This document shows positions 7,556 to 15,748 of a stretch of 64,000 nucleotides of DNA, piece by piece. The stretch comes from Hyphomicrobiales bacterium. Lineage in GTDB: Bacteria; Pseudomonadota; Alphaproteobacteria; Rhizobiales; Beijerinckiaceae. The notes under the pieces were generated by a model. The model had not been told where the DNA came from, did not search any database, and saw only the letters and a list, made by a program, of their open reading frames with translations. A program made the position numbers and the translations under genes. Location: assembly GCA_028290285.1 (NCBI GenBank), contig JAQGKD010000046.1:1-64000 (forward strand). The letters are read 5' to 3'. Positions within the stretch are counted from its first letter, which is position 1. Each line of letters starts with the position of its first letter.

Positions 7556-9826
7556 ATGAACACTCAGATCAATCGTCGTACCTTCCTTGGCGGCACGGGT
7601 GCGCTCACCGTGTCCGTCCTGATGCCGGGCTATGCCTCGGCCGCTCCGACACAGGGCCTCGACAAGCGCCCGCCGCTCGATCCGCGCAAGCTCGCCTCCT
7701 ACATCTCGATTCAGGCCGATGGCTCCGCCGTCGCCTACTTCGGCAAGATGGACATGGGCCAGGGCACCGATGTGGGCGTCGCCCAGATGGTCGCCGAAGA
7801 ACTGGATCTCCCGGCCGAGCGCGTGCATGTACTCGCAGGCGATGCCGGCACCAGCCTCAACCAGGGCGGTGCGTCGGGATCGACCGGTGTCTCGCATGGC
7901 GGCGCGACGCTGCGCAACGCTGCGGCTGAAGCCCGTTACGTCATGGTCGAAATGGCCTCCAAGCAGCTGGACGTCCCGGTCGAGGATCTCGTCACCGCTG
8001 ACGGCGTCATCTCCTCGAAGACCAACCCGGCCAAGAAGGTGACCTACGGAGAACTCATCGGCGGCCGCTGGTTCGACACGCAGGTCGAATGGAACGGCAA
8101 GATCGGCAACGATCTTTCGATGAAGACACGCGCCAAGCTGAAGGACCCGAAGGACTACAAGGTCTATGGCACGTCCGCCCCGCGCCGCGACGTCGCCTGG
8201 AAGATGCTCGGCACCGGCGATTTCGTCACCGACATCAAGGTGCCCGGCATGCTCCATGCCCGCACCATCATGCCGCCCGTCGCAGGCTCCGTGCCTACAG
8301 CAGTCGACGAAGCCTCGATCAAGGACATCCCGGGCGCAAAAGTGATCTGGGAGAAGGCCCTTCTCGGCGTTGTCGCGCCGAAGGAATGGGATGCCATCAA
8401 GGCCATGCGCCAGCTCAAGGTGACATGGTCGGACGTGAAGGCCCCCTTCCCCGATCAGAAGGAAATCTACAACCACATCCGCAACACCAAATCGGTGAAG
8501 CAGGGCGGTTCGGCCAAGAACATCAAGCAGGCGGATGTCGATGAGGCCTTCAAGAAGGCTGAGCGCGTCATCGAGGCGACCTACGAGTGGCCCTTCCAGT
8601 CGCATGCCAGCATGGGACCGGCCTGCGCCGTCGTGGACTACCAGCCCAACGGCATCACCACGCTGTGGACTGGCTCGCAGAAGCCGCATTTCGCCGGTGA
8701 CGGCGTGGCGGCAGTGCTCGGCCTGAAACCTGAGCAGGTGCGTGGTATCTGGGCTGCGGGGCCCGGCTCCTACGGTCGCAACGATGCTGGCGATGCCGCT
8801 ACTTTCGCGGCCCTGTTCTCGAAGGCGACCGGCAAGCCGGTGCGCTATCAGGGCATGCGCAACGAGGGGTCCGGCTGGGATCCGAAGTCGCCTGCTTCCG
8901 TGCATACCGTGCGCGCGGGCCTCGACAAGGACGGCAATGTCATTGCATGGCACTTCCACTCGAAGGCCTTCGATCGCCTGAACGTCTCGTCCAACGAGAG
9001 CGATCCTTCGGACACGCTCGGCGGGCAGATGCTCGGGATCGCGCCCAAGCCCGGCAACACCTACGCCACGCCGGAGGAATCCTACGCCTTCCCGGTCAAG
9101 CAGCAGACGTGGGAGACGATTCCCCCGTTGCTCGATGCGGTCTCGCCGCTGCGCTCCTCGCATCTGCGCGATCCGCTCGGGCCGGAGATCCACTTCGCCA
9201 ACGAGAGCTTTATCGACGAAGTGGCTTTCGCCACCGGCAAGGACCCGGTCGCCTTCCGTCTCGCAACCGCAACCGAAGCGCGCGACAAGGAAGTAATCAA
9301 GGCCGCCGCCGACAAGGCGGGCTGGCAGCCTCGCACGGCGGCGCGCAAGCAGCGCAATGGCGACATCGCCATCGGCCAGGGCATCGCCTATTCGCAGCGC
9401 AACGGCACGCGTGTCGCCATTGTCGCGGAAGTCGAGGTCAACACGAAGACCGGCAAGGTGCGGGGCAGGAAGTTCACCGTGGCGCATGATTGCGGCATTG
9501 CGATCAACCCGCGCCTGCTCACGCAGGGCATCGAGGGGAATATCTGCCAGGGCCTCAGCCGCGCGACCCGTGAAGAGGTGAAATTCTCCCACGAGAACGT
9601 CACCAGCATCGACTGGGAGACCTACCCGATCCTCGACATCAAGGAGCGCCCGACCGAAATCGACGTGGTCCTGATCAACCGGCAGAACCTGCCGCCGAGC
9701 GGTGCAGGCGAAGGCTCGATGCGTCCGGTCGTGGCGGCTGTCGCCAATGCGATCTACGACGCAACGGGTGTGCGCATGCGCCAGGGGCCGTTCACGCCGG
9801 ACCGCCTGAAGGCGGGCCTCGTCTAG
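7556..9826 (+). CDS. iorB: Isoquinoline 1-oxidoreductase-type molybdopterin subunit
   Basis: 756-aa molybdenum-cofactor subunit. The N-terminus 'NRRTFLGGTGALTVSVLMPG' is a twin-arginine signal, so the folded complex is probably exported to the periplasm. The body has the two aldehyde oxidase/xanthine dehydrogenase molybdopterin-binding regions ('GQGTDVGVAQMVAEELDL', 'GPGSYGRNDAGDAA') and the catalytic-Glu segment 'PSGAGEGSMRP' near the C-terminus. AGGGAGG lies before the ATG at 7556. It pairs with the [2Fe-2S] subunit just upstream. A cytochrome c subunit, often third in such operons, is absent. Substrate unknown: an aldehyde or N-heterocycle is typical. Confidence 0.92.
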   Translation: MNTQINRRTFLGGTGALTVSVLMPGYASAAPTQGLDKRPPLDPRKLASYISIQADGSAVAYFGKMDMGQGTDVGVAQMVAEELDLPAERVHVLAGDAGTSLNQGGASGSTGVSHGGATLRNAAAEARYVMVEMASKQLDVPVEDLVTADGVISSKTNPAKKVTYGELIGGRWFDTQVEWNGKIGNDLSMKTRAKLKDPKDYKVYGTSAPRRDVAWKMLGTGDFVTDIKVPGMLHARTIMPPVAGSVPTAVDEASIKDIPGAKVIWEKALLGVVAPKEWDAIKAMRQLKVTWSDVKAPFPDQKEIYNHIRNTKSVKQGGSAKNIKQADVDEAFKKAERVIEATYEWPFQSHASMGPACAVVDYQPNGITTLWTGSQKPHFAGDGVAAVLGLKPEQVRGIWAAGPGSYGRNDAGDAATFAALFSKATGKPVRYQGMRNEGSGWDPKSPASVHTVRAGLDKDGNVIAWHFHSKAFDRLNVSSNESDPSDTLGGQMLGIAPKPGNTYATPEESYAFPVKQQTWETIPPLLDAVSPLRSSHLRDPLGPEIHFANESFIDEVAFATGKDPVAFRLATATEARDKEVIKAAADKAGWQPRTAARKQRNGDIAIGQGIAYSQRNGTRVAIVAEVEVNTKTGKVRGRKFTVAHDCGIAINPRLLTQGIEGNICQGLSRATREEVKFSHENVTSIDWETYPILDIKERPTEIDVVLINRQNLPPSGAGEGSMRPVVAAVANAIYDATGVRMRQGPFTPDRLKAGLV

Positions 9827-9848
9827 GCCGGATTGCAACGACAAAACG

Positions 9849-9880
9849 AAAGCTCCGGCGGAAACGCCGGAGCTTTTTTT
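9849..9880. terminator. Rho-independent terminator after iorB
   Basis: AAAGCTCCGGCG / CGCCGGAGCTTT stem with a GAAA tetraloop and a run of T on the + strand. It lies between iorB and the convergent permease gene. Confidence 0.92.
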
Positions 9881-9919
9881 CGTCTGCGCGTTCACGGCCC
9901 GGCAGCTGGTGCGCGGCAC

Positions 9920-10426
9920 TCAGGCGAGCGGCATGACCTTCAATAAAAGCTCGGCGAATATGCCTGAAAGGGGTGCGAGCGGCGCGGAGGCGATCAGGCG
10001 TACGGCGCAGAAGCGCCAGCCCATCAGTGGTATCTCGAAGATCAGCACGCGATGCAGCGCCACCACCGACCATGCGGAGAGAAAGGCCACGACCTGCGGA
10101 ATGCCTGCGCCCGCCTGCAACAGAACGACCACGACCGGAAAGGACACGATCGGCCCAGACGGGATGAACCCGCCGACCAGCGAGGCGAGCAGAATGCCCG
10201 AGATCCCGCTGTCCGGGCCGATATGATTGGCTATGGGGCCGCTGGGAACAAGCTTGCCCACGAAGCCTGCCGTCAGAAGCGCAAGCGCCATGCGCGGCAG
10301 GACGGCAAAGAATCGCTCGACCGCCAGCATCACGCCCTGACGCACAAGGTGCGGATTGCGCCGCGCGGCGAGGCCCGCGAGCGCGAGCGCAATAGCAAAG
10401 AGCACAAGGGTCGAGATGCTCCCCAT
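9920..10426 (-). CDS. Half-size permease (COG0701/ArsP-like), second of pair
   Basis: 168-aa integral membrane protein with about four or five hydrophobic helices. The central motif 'GGFIPSGPIVSFPVVVVLLQAGAG' has the P-x-GP-x-x-SFP core of predicted permeases related to ArsP/YraQ. Those are normally about 300 aa with two such halves. Start taken at ATG 10426, two bases after the stop of the sister gene; no strong ribosome binding site, so coupling is likely. Together with 10429-11025 it may form a heterodimeric carrier. Substrate not inferable. Confidence 0.72.
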   Translation of the reverse strand: MGSISTLVLFAIALALAGLAARRNPHLVRQGVMLAVERFFAVLPRMALALLTAGFVGKLVPSGPIANHIGPDSGISGILLASLVGGFIPSGPIVSFPVVVVLLQAGAGIPQVVAFLSAWSVVALHRVLIFEIPLMGWRFCAVRLIASAPLAPLSGIFAELLLKVMPLA

Positions 10427-10428
10427 GG

Positions 10429-11025
10429 CTAGTGCTTGCTCTTGCGTTCGATGCTGAGCGGAATGCGCGTCGAGATGAAGGCCGCGAGGAACGGCAGCGG
10501 AAGGCAAGCCAAACAGCGCAGGATGACAAAGGGCAGGTGCAACAGCGGCAACTCCCAGATCAGGATGCGCTGGAAGCCGAGGTTGGACCATGAGGTGAGA
10601 TAGGCGACGAGCGGCGCGCGGCCCGTGCCCGATTCATGTAGGGCCGTCACCATCGGGAAGGAGGTCATCGGGCCGCCGGGCGTCAGCGCGCCAATGGCGG
10701 TGGCGATGGCGACGCCCTTCACACCCGAGCCTTCGCCAATCCACTTCGCCACCAGGGCGCGCGGGATCAGCAGTTGCAGCAGCGAAGCCACGAGAAGGGC
10801 GGCTGCGAGTTTCGGAACGATGTCGATGAAGGTCGAGAGATCGGACGAGAAGCTTTCGAGCAGCGCGTCGCGGCCGAGAAATGCCCAGCAGGCTACGCCG
10901 CTGCCGACCGCGAGTGCTGTGAGAACGACGAGCGACCGATCGATCGTCTTGCCGAGCGGACGAAATGAGGGCTTCTGGACATCGGACAATATTCGGGCCT
11001 CGTGTGCGGGAGCAACTCCTGCCAC
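10429..11025 (-). CDS. Half-size permease (COG0701/ArsP-like), first of pair
   Basis: 198-aa membrane protein with the same core as its neighbour ('GALTPGGPMTSFPMVTALHESGTG'), preceded by two TM helices and followed by 'LIWELPLLHLPFVILRC'. The start is uncertain: GTG at 11025 is the only reasonable upstream codon. The gene lies in a three-gene minus-strand run with an unknown protein upstream (11110-11628) and the second half-permease downstream. The shared G-P-x-x-SFP motif and similar topology suggest that the two halves arose by duplication of one ancestral half. Confidence 0.72.
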   Translation of the reverse strand: MAGVAPAHEARILSDVQKPSFRPLGKTIDRSLVVLTALAVGSGVACWAFLGRDALLESFSSDLSTFIDIVPKLAAALLVASLLQLLIPRALVAKWIGEGSGVKGVAIATAIGALTPGGPMTSFPMVTALHESGTGRAPLVAYLTSWSNLGFQRILIWELPLLHLPFVILRCLACLPLPFLAAFISTRIPLSIERKSKH

Positions 11026-11109
11026 GGGACCGGCGGCCGCAGCCGCCTATCCTGTCGACGCCGGGCATGCATCAAGAGTGGAAGGTGACTACAGACTAAG
11101 CGCCCAGGC

Positions 11110-11628
11110 TCAAGCCCGCAAGGCCGTCAGCATTGCCTCGATGTAATCGCGGCCGTGCGCGATCACCAGCATCTTCGCGTAGGGGCGGAGCGCGCGCAGC
11201 GACACGTCCATCTGGTCTTCGGAGGCGTCGTCGTCGGGAACCACGAGCGCGATGAGTGTCTTGTGGTGTATGCCGCAGACCTCTGCGATCATCGCGGGTG
11301 ACTGGACGTTCTTGCCGGCGGTGGCGACCACGACGACGCAATCGGCGCCTGAAATTTCGGTGACGAGATCCTGCGTGCGGCCAGCGAGATCGTTAAGCCA
11401 GGCCTTCAGCGTCGTCCCCTCCGTGCCGGGCGCGGAGCCCGCATCGAATAAGACAGAGGTGAAGAACGCCGCGCCGTGCCAGGGCTGCTTGGCAATGTCA
11501 TCGACCAGCTTCGCACTGCCCTCGTCAAGCGCGATGACCTTGACCGCGCGCGGCCTGGAGTTGGGATATTGAATACGAAAACTGGCTTCGTGAGCGGTGG
11601 TCACCCGTGCCGATTCACTTAAAAGCAT
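11110..11628 (-). CDS. Hypothetical alpha/beta protein
   Basis: 172-aa soluble protein, not recognised. The C-terminal two-thirds read as alternating beta strands and helices: 'ADCVVVVATAGKN', 'KTLIALVVPDDD', 'AKMLVIAHGRDYIEAML'. That pattern resembles a Rossmann-like or flavodoxin-like fold without an obvious P-loop. The ATG at 11628 has GGAGG 6 bases upstream. It heads the operon with the two half-permeases and sits beside the Rieske oxygenase region across a repeat element. A regulatory or partner role for the permeases is possible but unsupported. Confidence 0.7.
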   Translation of the reverse strand: MLLSESARVTTAHEASFRIQYPNSRPRAVKVIALDEGSAKLVDDIAKQPWHGAAFFTSVLFDAGSAPGTEGTTLKAWLNDLAGRTQDLVTEISGADCVVVVATAGKNVQSPAMIAEVCGIHHKTLIALVVPDDDASEDQMDVSLRALRPYAKMLVIAHGRDYIEAMLTALRA

Positions 11629-11662
11629 GTGTCACCTCCACAGAGAAAATTATCGAATTCGC

Positions 11663-11790
11663 TTCTTCCCTTCTCCCTCTGGAAGAAGGTGTCTGCAGCG
11701 CAGCCGGACGAGGGGTTACAGCCTCTCAAATCGAAAATCGCAACCCCTCATCAGTCCGCTTCGCGCACCGCTTCTCCCATCGGGAAAAAC
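11663..11790. repeat. Interspersed palindromic repeat, copy 1
   Basis: An imperfect long inverted repeat. The left arm has 'cttctccctctggaagaagg' then 'gacgaggggtt'; the right arm has 'caacccctcatcagtccgct' then 'cttctcccatcggg'. The same layout recurs at 15581-15708. Elements of this composition are common between genes in Hyphomicrobiales and presumably fold in RNA. It fills the gap between 11628 and the Rieske oxygenase. Confidence 0.75.
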
Positions 11791-11807
11791 GGCCGCGTTG
11801 TCGTCAA

Positions 11808-13094
11808 TCAGACCGTGGTCTGAGGCGTGCCGGGCTTTGCAATCAGCGCTTCCCTTGCAGCGTCCTTGTAGGGCTGGTCGGGCGGCAGGATGACCGCGGC
11901 GGAGCGGATCTTCTGGTGCTCGGCGTCCAGGCCCGGAGGCAGCGTGCCCTTCTCGCGCAGCGCCTTGGCGGCGCGCATCAGGCGATGACGCGCCATGATG
12001 ATGCCGTTGTCGGTGCTGACGAGATTTTCCTTTGTTCGGTCGCAGATCGGACCCATCGATTCCTGCAGGGATGCGTCCTGCATGCCGATGCCCTCGACGC
12101 CGCTGAAGGTACGTCCTGCCTTCTGGGCCTCGCGGTCCATCAGGTAGTCGTTTTCCTTGTTGGCGAGCGGACGGAACGTGCCGGGCACGTATTTCACGTG
12201 AATGCCCTTGCCGTTCTGCATCGCGACGCGCTCTTCCTCGTGAAGAGGACGAACGGGGTGATAGTCGAAGCTCCAGGCAATGCAGTTCTCGTCGTCGATC
12301 GGAACCCAGAAGTGGCCGTGGATCGGGTGGTCGCCGCGCGGGGGCACCATCGTGAACGACGGCATGACCCAGGGCGTGATGCGCCAGTAATACTTGCCGT
12401 CTTCGGCATTGCGGCGGGCGCCGATGTAGAGTCCGCCCGGATGCTCCACCACTTCGAAGACAGGGCGGGAGTCAGCGAGATTGTACTTGTTGCCGGCAGC
12501 GCCCTTGAACAACGGATCGTTGTTGAGATCGCCGCGATGCAGGAAGGACACGTGGCTCGAATCGATGCCGCCTTCCATTGCCTGCAGCCAGTTGTTCTCC
12601 TGGAGGCGCTTGGAGACGAAGATGTTCTCGAGCGGGACGTTGGTGAACTCCCATTCCGGGAACGAGGGCTGACGCTCGGCGGGACCCATGTAGGTCCAGA
12701 GCATGCCGCCCTTTTCGATCAGCGGATAGGACTTCAGCTTGATCTTGTTGGCGTAGCCCGATTCCGCGAGCTCGGAGGGCACTTCGACGCACTGGCCGGT
12801 CGTGTCGAATTTCCAGCCGTGGTAGGGGCAGCGCAGGCCGCACTCTTCATTGCGGCCGAACCAGAGCGACACGCCGCGGTGGGCGCAGAACTCATCGATC
12901 AGACCGAGCTTGCCTTCGCTGTCGCGGAAGGCCACCAGGCGCTCGGAGAGCACCTTGACGCGCACGGGCGGGCAATCGTTCTCCGGCAGCTCCGAGGACA
13001 TCAGGATAGGCTGCCAATAGCAGCGGAACAGGTCGCCCATCTGGGTTCCCGGTCCTGTCTGCGTCACGAGTTCGTTCTGTTCTTGTTTCAGCAT
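11808..13094 (-). CDS. Rieske non-heme iron oxygenase, large (oxygenase) subunit
   Basis: 428-aa ring-hydroxylating or O-demethylating oxygenase of the phthalate dioxygenase type. The Rieske site is Cys70-x-His72 and Cys89-x2-His92 ('CAHRG', 'CPYHGW'). The mononuclear iron site is D178-x2-H181-x4-H186 ('DSSHVSFLHRG'). ATG 13094 follows GGGAG at proper distance; an upstream in-frame ATG at 13181 lacks a site. It is divergent from its likely ferredoxin (13286) and is served by the reductase at 14531, giving a three-component system. Substrate is probably an aromatic acid or related compound, by family only. Confidence 0.9.
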   Translation of the reverse strand: MLKQEQNELVTQTGPGTQMGDLFRCYWQPILMSSELPENDCPPVRVKVLSERLVAFRDSEGKLGLIDEFCAHRGVSLWFGRNEECGLRCPYHGWKFDTTGQCVEVPSELAESGYANKIKLKSYPLIEKGGMLWTYMGPAERQPSFPEWEFTNVPLENIFVSKRLQENNWLQAMEGGIDSSHVSFLHRGDLNNDPLFKGAAGNKYNLADSRPVFEVVEHPGGLYIGARRNAEDGKYYWRITPWVMPSFTMVPPRGDHPIHGHFWVPIDDENCIAWSFDYHPVRPLHEEERVAMQNGKGIHVKYVPGTFRPLANKENDYLMDREAQKAGRTFSGVEGIGMQDASLQESMGPICDRTKENLVSTDNGIIMARHRLMRAAKALREKGTLPPGLDAEHQKIRSAAVILPPDQPYKDAAREALIAKPGTPQTTV

Positions 13095-13199
13095 TTCGAG
13101 CTCCCGTAGCGCGGTCCCGCCGCCTGCCACCCTCTTTCCCCAAGTCAGGGGCATTCGGGGCGTTGACCAGAGTCGGGACACTTGTTATCTAACCGGTCG

Positions 13200-13225
13200 G
13201 TTCCTTCATACGGAACGCTGTTCCG
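13200..13225. promoter_or_regulatory. Candidate IclR operator in the divergent promoter
   Basis: Alternating half-sites GTTCC (13200-13204), GGAAC (13212-13216) and GTTCC (13220-13224) include the 15-bp palindrome CGGAAC-GCT-GTTCCG (13211-13225). The site lies between the oppositely oriented oxygenase and ferredoxin genes, next to an IclR-family gene. IclR-type regulators often bind GGAAC/GTTCC-like palindromes. Binding is inferred. Confidence 0.5.
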
Positions 13226-13285
13226 CAGCCGACCTGATTGAACACCTATCATTTCACGAGACAAGACGTCAACGAGGAGCGCCCC

Positions 13286-13594
13286 ATGTCCGACCGGATC
13301 GAACTGTGCAAGACCGACGATGTGGATGAAGGAACAGCCATCAAGGTCGAGACCAACGATCTTATCCTCGCAGTGTTCAATCTGAACGGTGCTTTTTATG
13401 TGATCGACGACACGTGCACCCATGGGCCGGGGTCACTCTCCGAGGGACCCATCTGCGGCGACGTTGTCGAATGCGATTTCCACAACGGGTCCTTCAACAT
13501 CAAGACCGGTGAGGTCGTCGACCCGCCCTGCATGATCCCCGTCAAGACCTATGCGACGACTGTCGACAATGGGACCGTTTACATCGCCGTGTGA
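13286..13594 (+). CDS. Rieske-type [2Fe-2S] ferredoxin
   Basis: 102-aa soluble ferredoxin that would pass electrons from the reductase to the oxygenase. Rieske ligands: 'CTHGPGSLSEG' and 'CDFHNGSF', matching C-x-H ... C-x2-H. ATG 13286 has GAGGAG 6 bases upstream; the open frame extends to 13238 without a better start. First gene on the + side of the divergent promoter, followed immediately by the IclR regulator. Confidence 0.92.
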   Translation: MSDRIELCKTDDVDEGTAIKVETNDLILAVFNLNGAFYVIDDTCTHGPGSLSEGPICGDVVECDFHNGSFNIKTGEVVDPPCMIPVKTYATTVDNGTVYIAV

Positions 13595-13597
13595 TCT

Positions 13598-14497
13598 GTG
13601 GCGCTGGAGCGCGCGACCTCAACCGTGGGCCTCCCTATGGAGACGATAGGCAAGAAGAAAGCAGCCCGGACGGAGCCCTTCGCCGCAGGCTCCACGGCTG
13701 AGATGAAGGTCGCGTCGAAGCGGCCCGAGCCGACGCGACTTTCGTCGGTGGCCATGGCCGTCCGCCTTTTGAAAACCTTCTCCGAAGGCGAGGCCGAAAT
13801 CGGCGTTACCAGCCTGTCCCGGCGGCTCGGCGTCGCGAAAAGCACGGTCTACCGGCTTGCAACCACCCTCGTGTCGGAGGGGCTGCTGGAGCAAAATCCC
13901 GAGACGGAAAAATATCGGCTCGGCGTTGCGCTGTTCGGCCTCGGCGCGCTCGTGCGCCAGCGCATGAATGTCGCGACCGACGCGCGTCCGTTTCTCTTCC
14001 ATCTTCGCGAGGCGACGAACGAGACCGTGCATCTCGCCATCCTCGATCGCGAGGAAATCATCTACGTGCTCAATCTCGAGAGCAACCAGGCTATCCGCAT
14101 GCGGGCGGACCTCGGTGCCCGCAAGCCCGCCTATTGCACGGCCGAGGGCCTGGCCATGCTGGCCTTCCAACCGCAATCGCTGATCGACGAGATCTTTGCA
14201 CATGGTCTCGTGCCGCGTACGCCGAAGACAAACACGGACCATCGTCATCTGCTGGACGCGCTGGCCGAAGTGCGGCAAAAAGGCTTTGCGACAGAGGATG
14301 AACAGAGCGAACTCGGCATGCGCTCGGTCGCCGCGCCCATCCGCAACGCCAATGGGCGCGTGATCGCGGCCGTGGGAGTTGCGGGGCCGTTGCAACGCAT
14401 TTCAGACGAGGCGCTGGCGTCCTTCGCGCCGCTCGTCGTCGATGCGGCGCAGGTGATTTCCGCCCGTCTCGGATACCAATCGCTGTCAGGCTTCTAA
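13598..14497 (+). CDS. IclR-family transcriptional regulator
   Basis: 299-aa regulator. Winged-helix N-terminal domain at about 45-110 ('SVAMAVRLLKTFSEGEAEIGVTSLSRRLGVAKSTVYRL'), then the IclR effector-binding domain ('LGARKPAYCTAEGLAMLAF', 'QSELGMRSVAAPIRNANG'). The extended, basic N-terminus (about 45 residues) is longer than usual. GTG 13598 is 3 bases after the ferredoxin stop; ATG 13637 is an equally possible start. Neither has a clear ribosome binding site, consistent with coupled translation. Likely controls the oxygenase/ferredoxin divergent promoter. Confidence 0.88.
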   Translation: MALERATSTVGLPMETIGKKKAARTEPFAAGSTAEMKVASKRPEPTRLSSVAMAVRLLKTFSEGEAEIGVTSLSRRLGVAKSTVYRLATTLVSEGLLEQNPETEKYRLGVALFGLGALVRQRMNVATDARPFLFHLREATNETVHLAILDREEIIYVLNLESNQAIRMRADLGARKPAYCTAEGLAMLAFQPQSLIDEIFAHGLVPRTPKTNTDHRHLLDALAEVRQKGFATEDEQSELGMRSVAAPIRNANGRVIAAVGVAGPLQRISDEALASFAPLVVDAAQVISARLGYQSLSGF

Positions 14498-14530
14498 CCG
14501 GCCCTCGCGGGCTTCCAATCCATCGATCCA

Positions 14531-15562
14531 ATGACACCGGCCAAAAACATGAAACAGATCACGATCACGGGTGGAAACATCAGTTTCGACTGCGCGGAGG
14601 ACGACACGATCCTGCGCGCGGCGCTGCGTGCAGGACTCGGCTTCCCCTACGAGTGCAATGTCGGTTCATGCGGCAATTGCCGCTTCGAGCTGGTGGAAGG
14701 CGACGTCGAGCACGAGCGCAAGGATTCGCCCGCCTATACCGAGCGGGACGTGCAGCGCAAGCGCTGGCTCGGATGCCAGGCAAAGCCGCACAGCGACTGC
14801 AAGGTGAAGGTCACCTTGCGCGAGCATTACAAGAGCAAGCACCTGCCGAAGAAGACGGTCGGCACGCTCTATGCCGTCGAGGATCACACGCACGACATCC
14901 GTGAGTTCCGTTTCAAGCTCTCGGAGCGGGTGCTGTTCCAGCCCGGCCAGTACGCGCTGCTCTCAGTGCCCGGCGTCGAAGGCGCGCGCGCCTATTCGAT
15001 GGGCAACATTACGGAAGACGGCAAGGAATGGCACTTCCAGATCAAGCGCGTTCCCAATGGCGCGGCCACCGGAACGCTGTTTGACAAGATCCGCATCCTG
15101 GACAAGATCGGGCTCGATGGTCCCTATGGCATGGCCTACCTGCGTGAGGACGCGCCGCGCGACATCCTGTGTCTCGCAGGCGGTTCTGGCCTTTCGCCGA
15201 TGATCTCCATTGCGCGTGGCTTTGCCGAAAGCGACAAGCTCAAGGGACACAAGCTGCACTTCATCTATGGTGGACGCGCTGCGCGCGACATCTGCGGCGA
15301 AGCGATGCTGCGCGACTTGCCGGGCTTTGGCGAGAGCATCCTCTACCATCCCGCGATCTCGATGCCCGACACCGATAACCCCGCGGCGTGGCAGGGCCTG
15401 ACTGGCTTCGTGCACGACATCGCAGCCAACATGTTCGGCGACAAGCTCGCAGACATGGAGATCTATTTCGCCGGACCGCCCGCCATGGCCGAAGCCGTGA
15501 CGCGCCTCACCGTCGAGAAGAAGATCCCTCAGGCGCAGGTGCATTACGATCAGTTTTATTGA
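14531..15562 (+). CDS. [2Fe-2S]/FAD/NAD(P)H oxidoreductase (oxygenase reductase)
   Basis: 343-aa electron-transfer protein. The N-terminal plant-type ferredoxin domain binds its cluster through Cys42, Cys47, Cys50 and Cys82 ('YECNVGSCGNCRFELVEG'). The FAD-binding barrel has 'RAYSMGN'. The NAD-binding domain has 'LAGGSGLSPMISIARG' and ends 'IYFAGPPAMAEAV...'. This order is that of benzoate/naphthalene dioxygenase reductases and CDP-6-deoxyglucoseen reductases. It should oxidise NADH and reduce the Rieske ferredoxin. ATG 14531 used; an ATG at 14549 is also possible. Confidence 0.92.
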   Translation: MTPAKNMKQITITGGNISFDCAEDDTILRAALRAGLGFPYECNVGSCGNCRFELVEGDVEHERKDSPAYTERDVQRKRWLGCQAKPHSDCKVKVTLREHYKSKHLPKKTVGTLYAVEDHTHDIREFRFKLSERVLFQPGQYALLSVPGVEGARAYSMGNITEDGKEWHFQIKRVPNGAATGTLFDKIRILDKIGLDGPYGMAYLREDAPRDILCLAGGSGLSPMISIARGFAESDKLKGHKLHFIYGGRAARDICGEAMLRDLPGFGESILYHPAISMPDTDNPAAWQGLTGFVHDIAANMFGDKLADMEIYFAGPPAMAEAVTRLTVEKKIPQAQVHYDQFY

Positions 15563-15580
15563 AAGACCGTTTAACGCGGC

Positions 15581-15708
15581 CTCGCTTCTCCCATTGGGAG
15601 AAGCTGTCCGCGAAAGCGGACTGATGAGGGGTTACGGTCTCAGGTCTGATCGGCTGCAACCCCTCATCCGGCTGCTCCGCAGCCACCTTCTCCCACTGGG
15701 AGAAGGAG
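15581..15708. repeat. Interspersed palindromic repeat, copy 2
   Basis: Second copy of the element at 11663-11790, better conserved internally. 'cttctcccattgggagaag' (left) and 'cttctcccactgggagaag' (right) are each local palindromes. Between them lie 'gatgaggggtt' and 'aacccctcatc' as inverted arms. It fills the gap between the reductase and the dihydroxyphthalate-decarboxylase-like gene. Confidence 0.8.
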
Positions 15709-15748
15709 TACCGCCCAACAAATCAAAACACGCAAAGGGAAACGCCGC

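Noticed and set aside
7508-9919. 803-codon open frame antisense to iorB
   Set aside because: High GC and codon bias of iorB leave the opposite strand open; the translation is Arg/His/Gly-rich without any family motif, while the sense frame is a complete enzyme.
13212-13216. GGAAC as an EcfG -35 element before the Rieske ferredoxin
   Set aside because: No CGTT follows at 16-17 bases; the motif is better explained as part of an inverted repeat.
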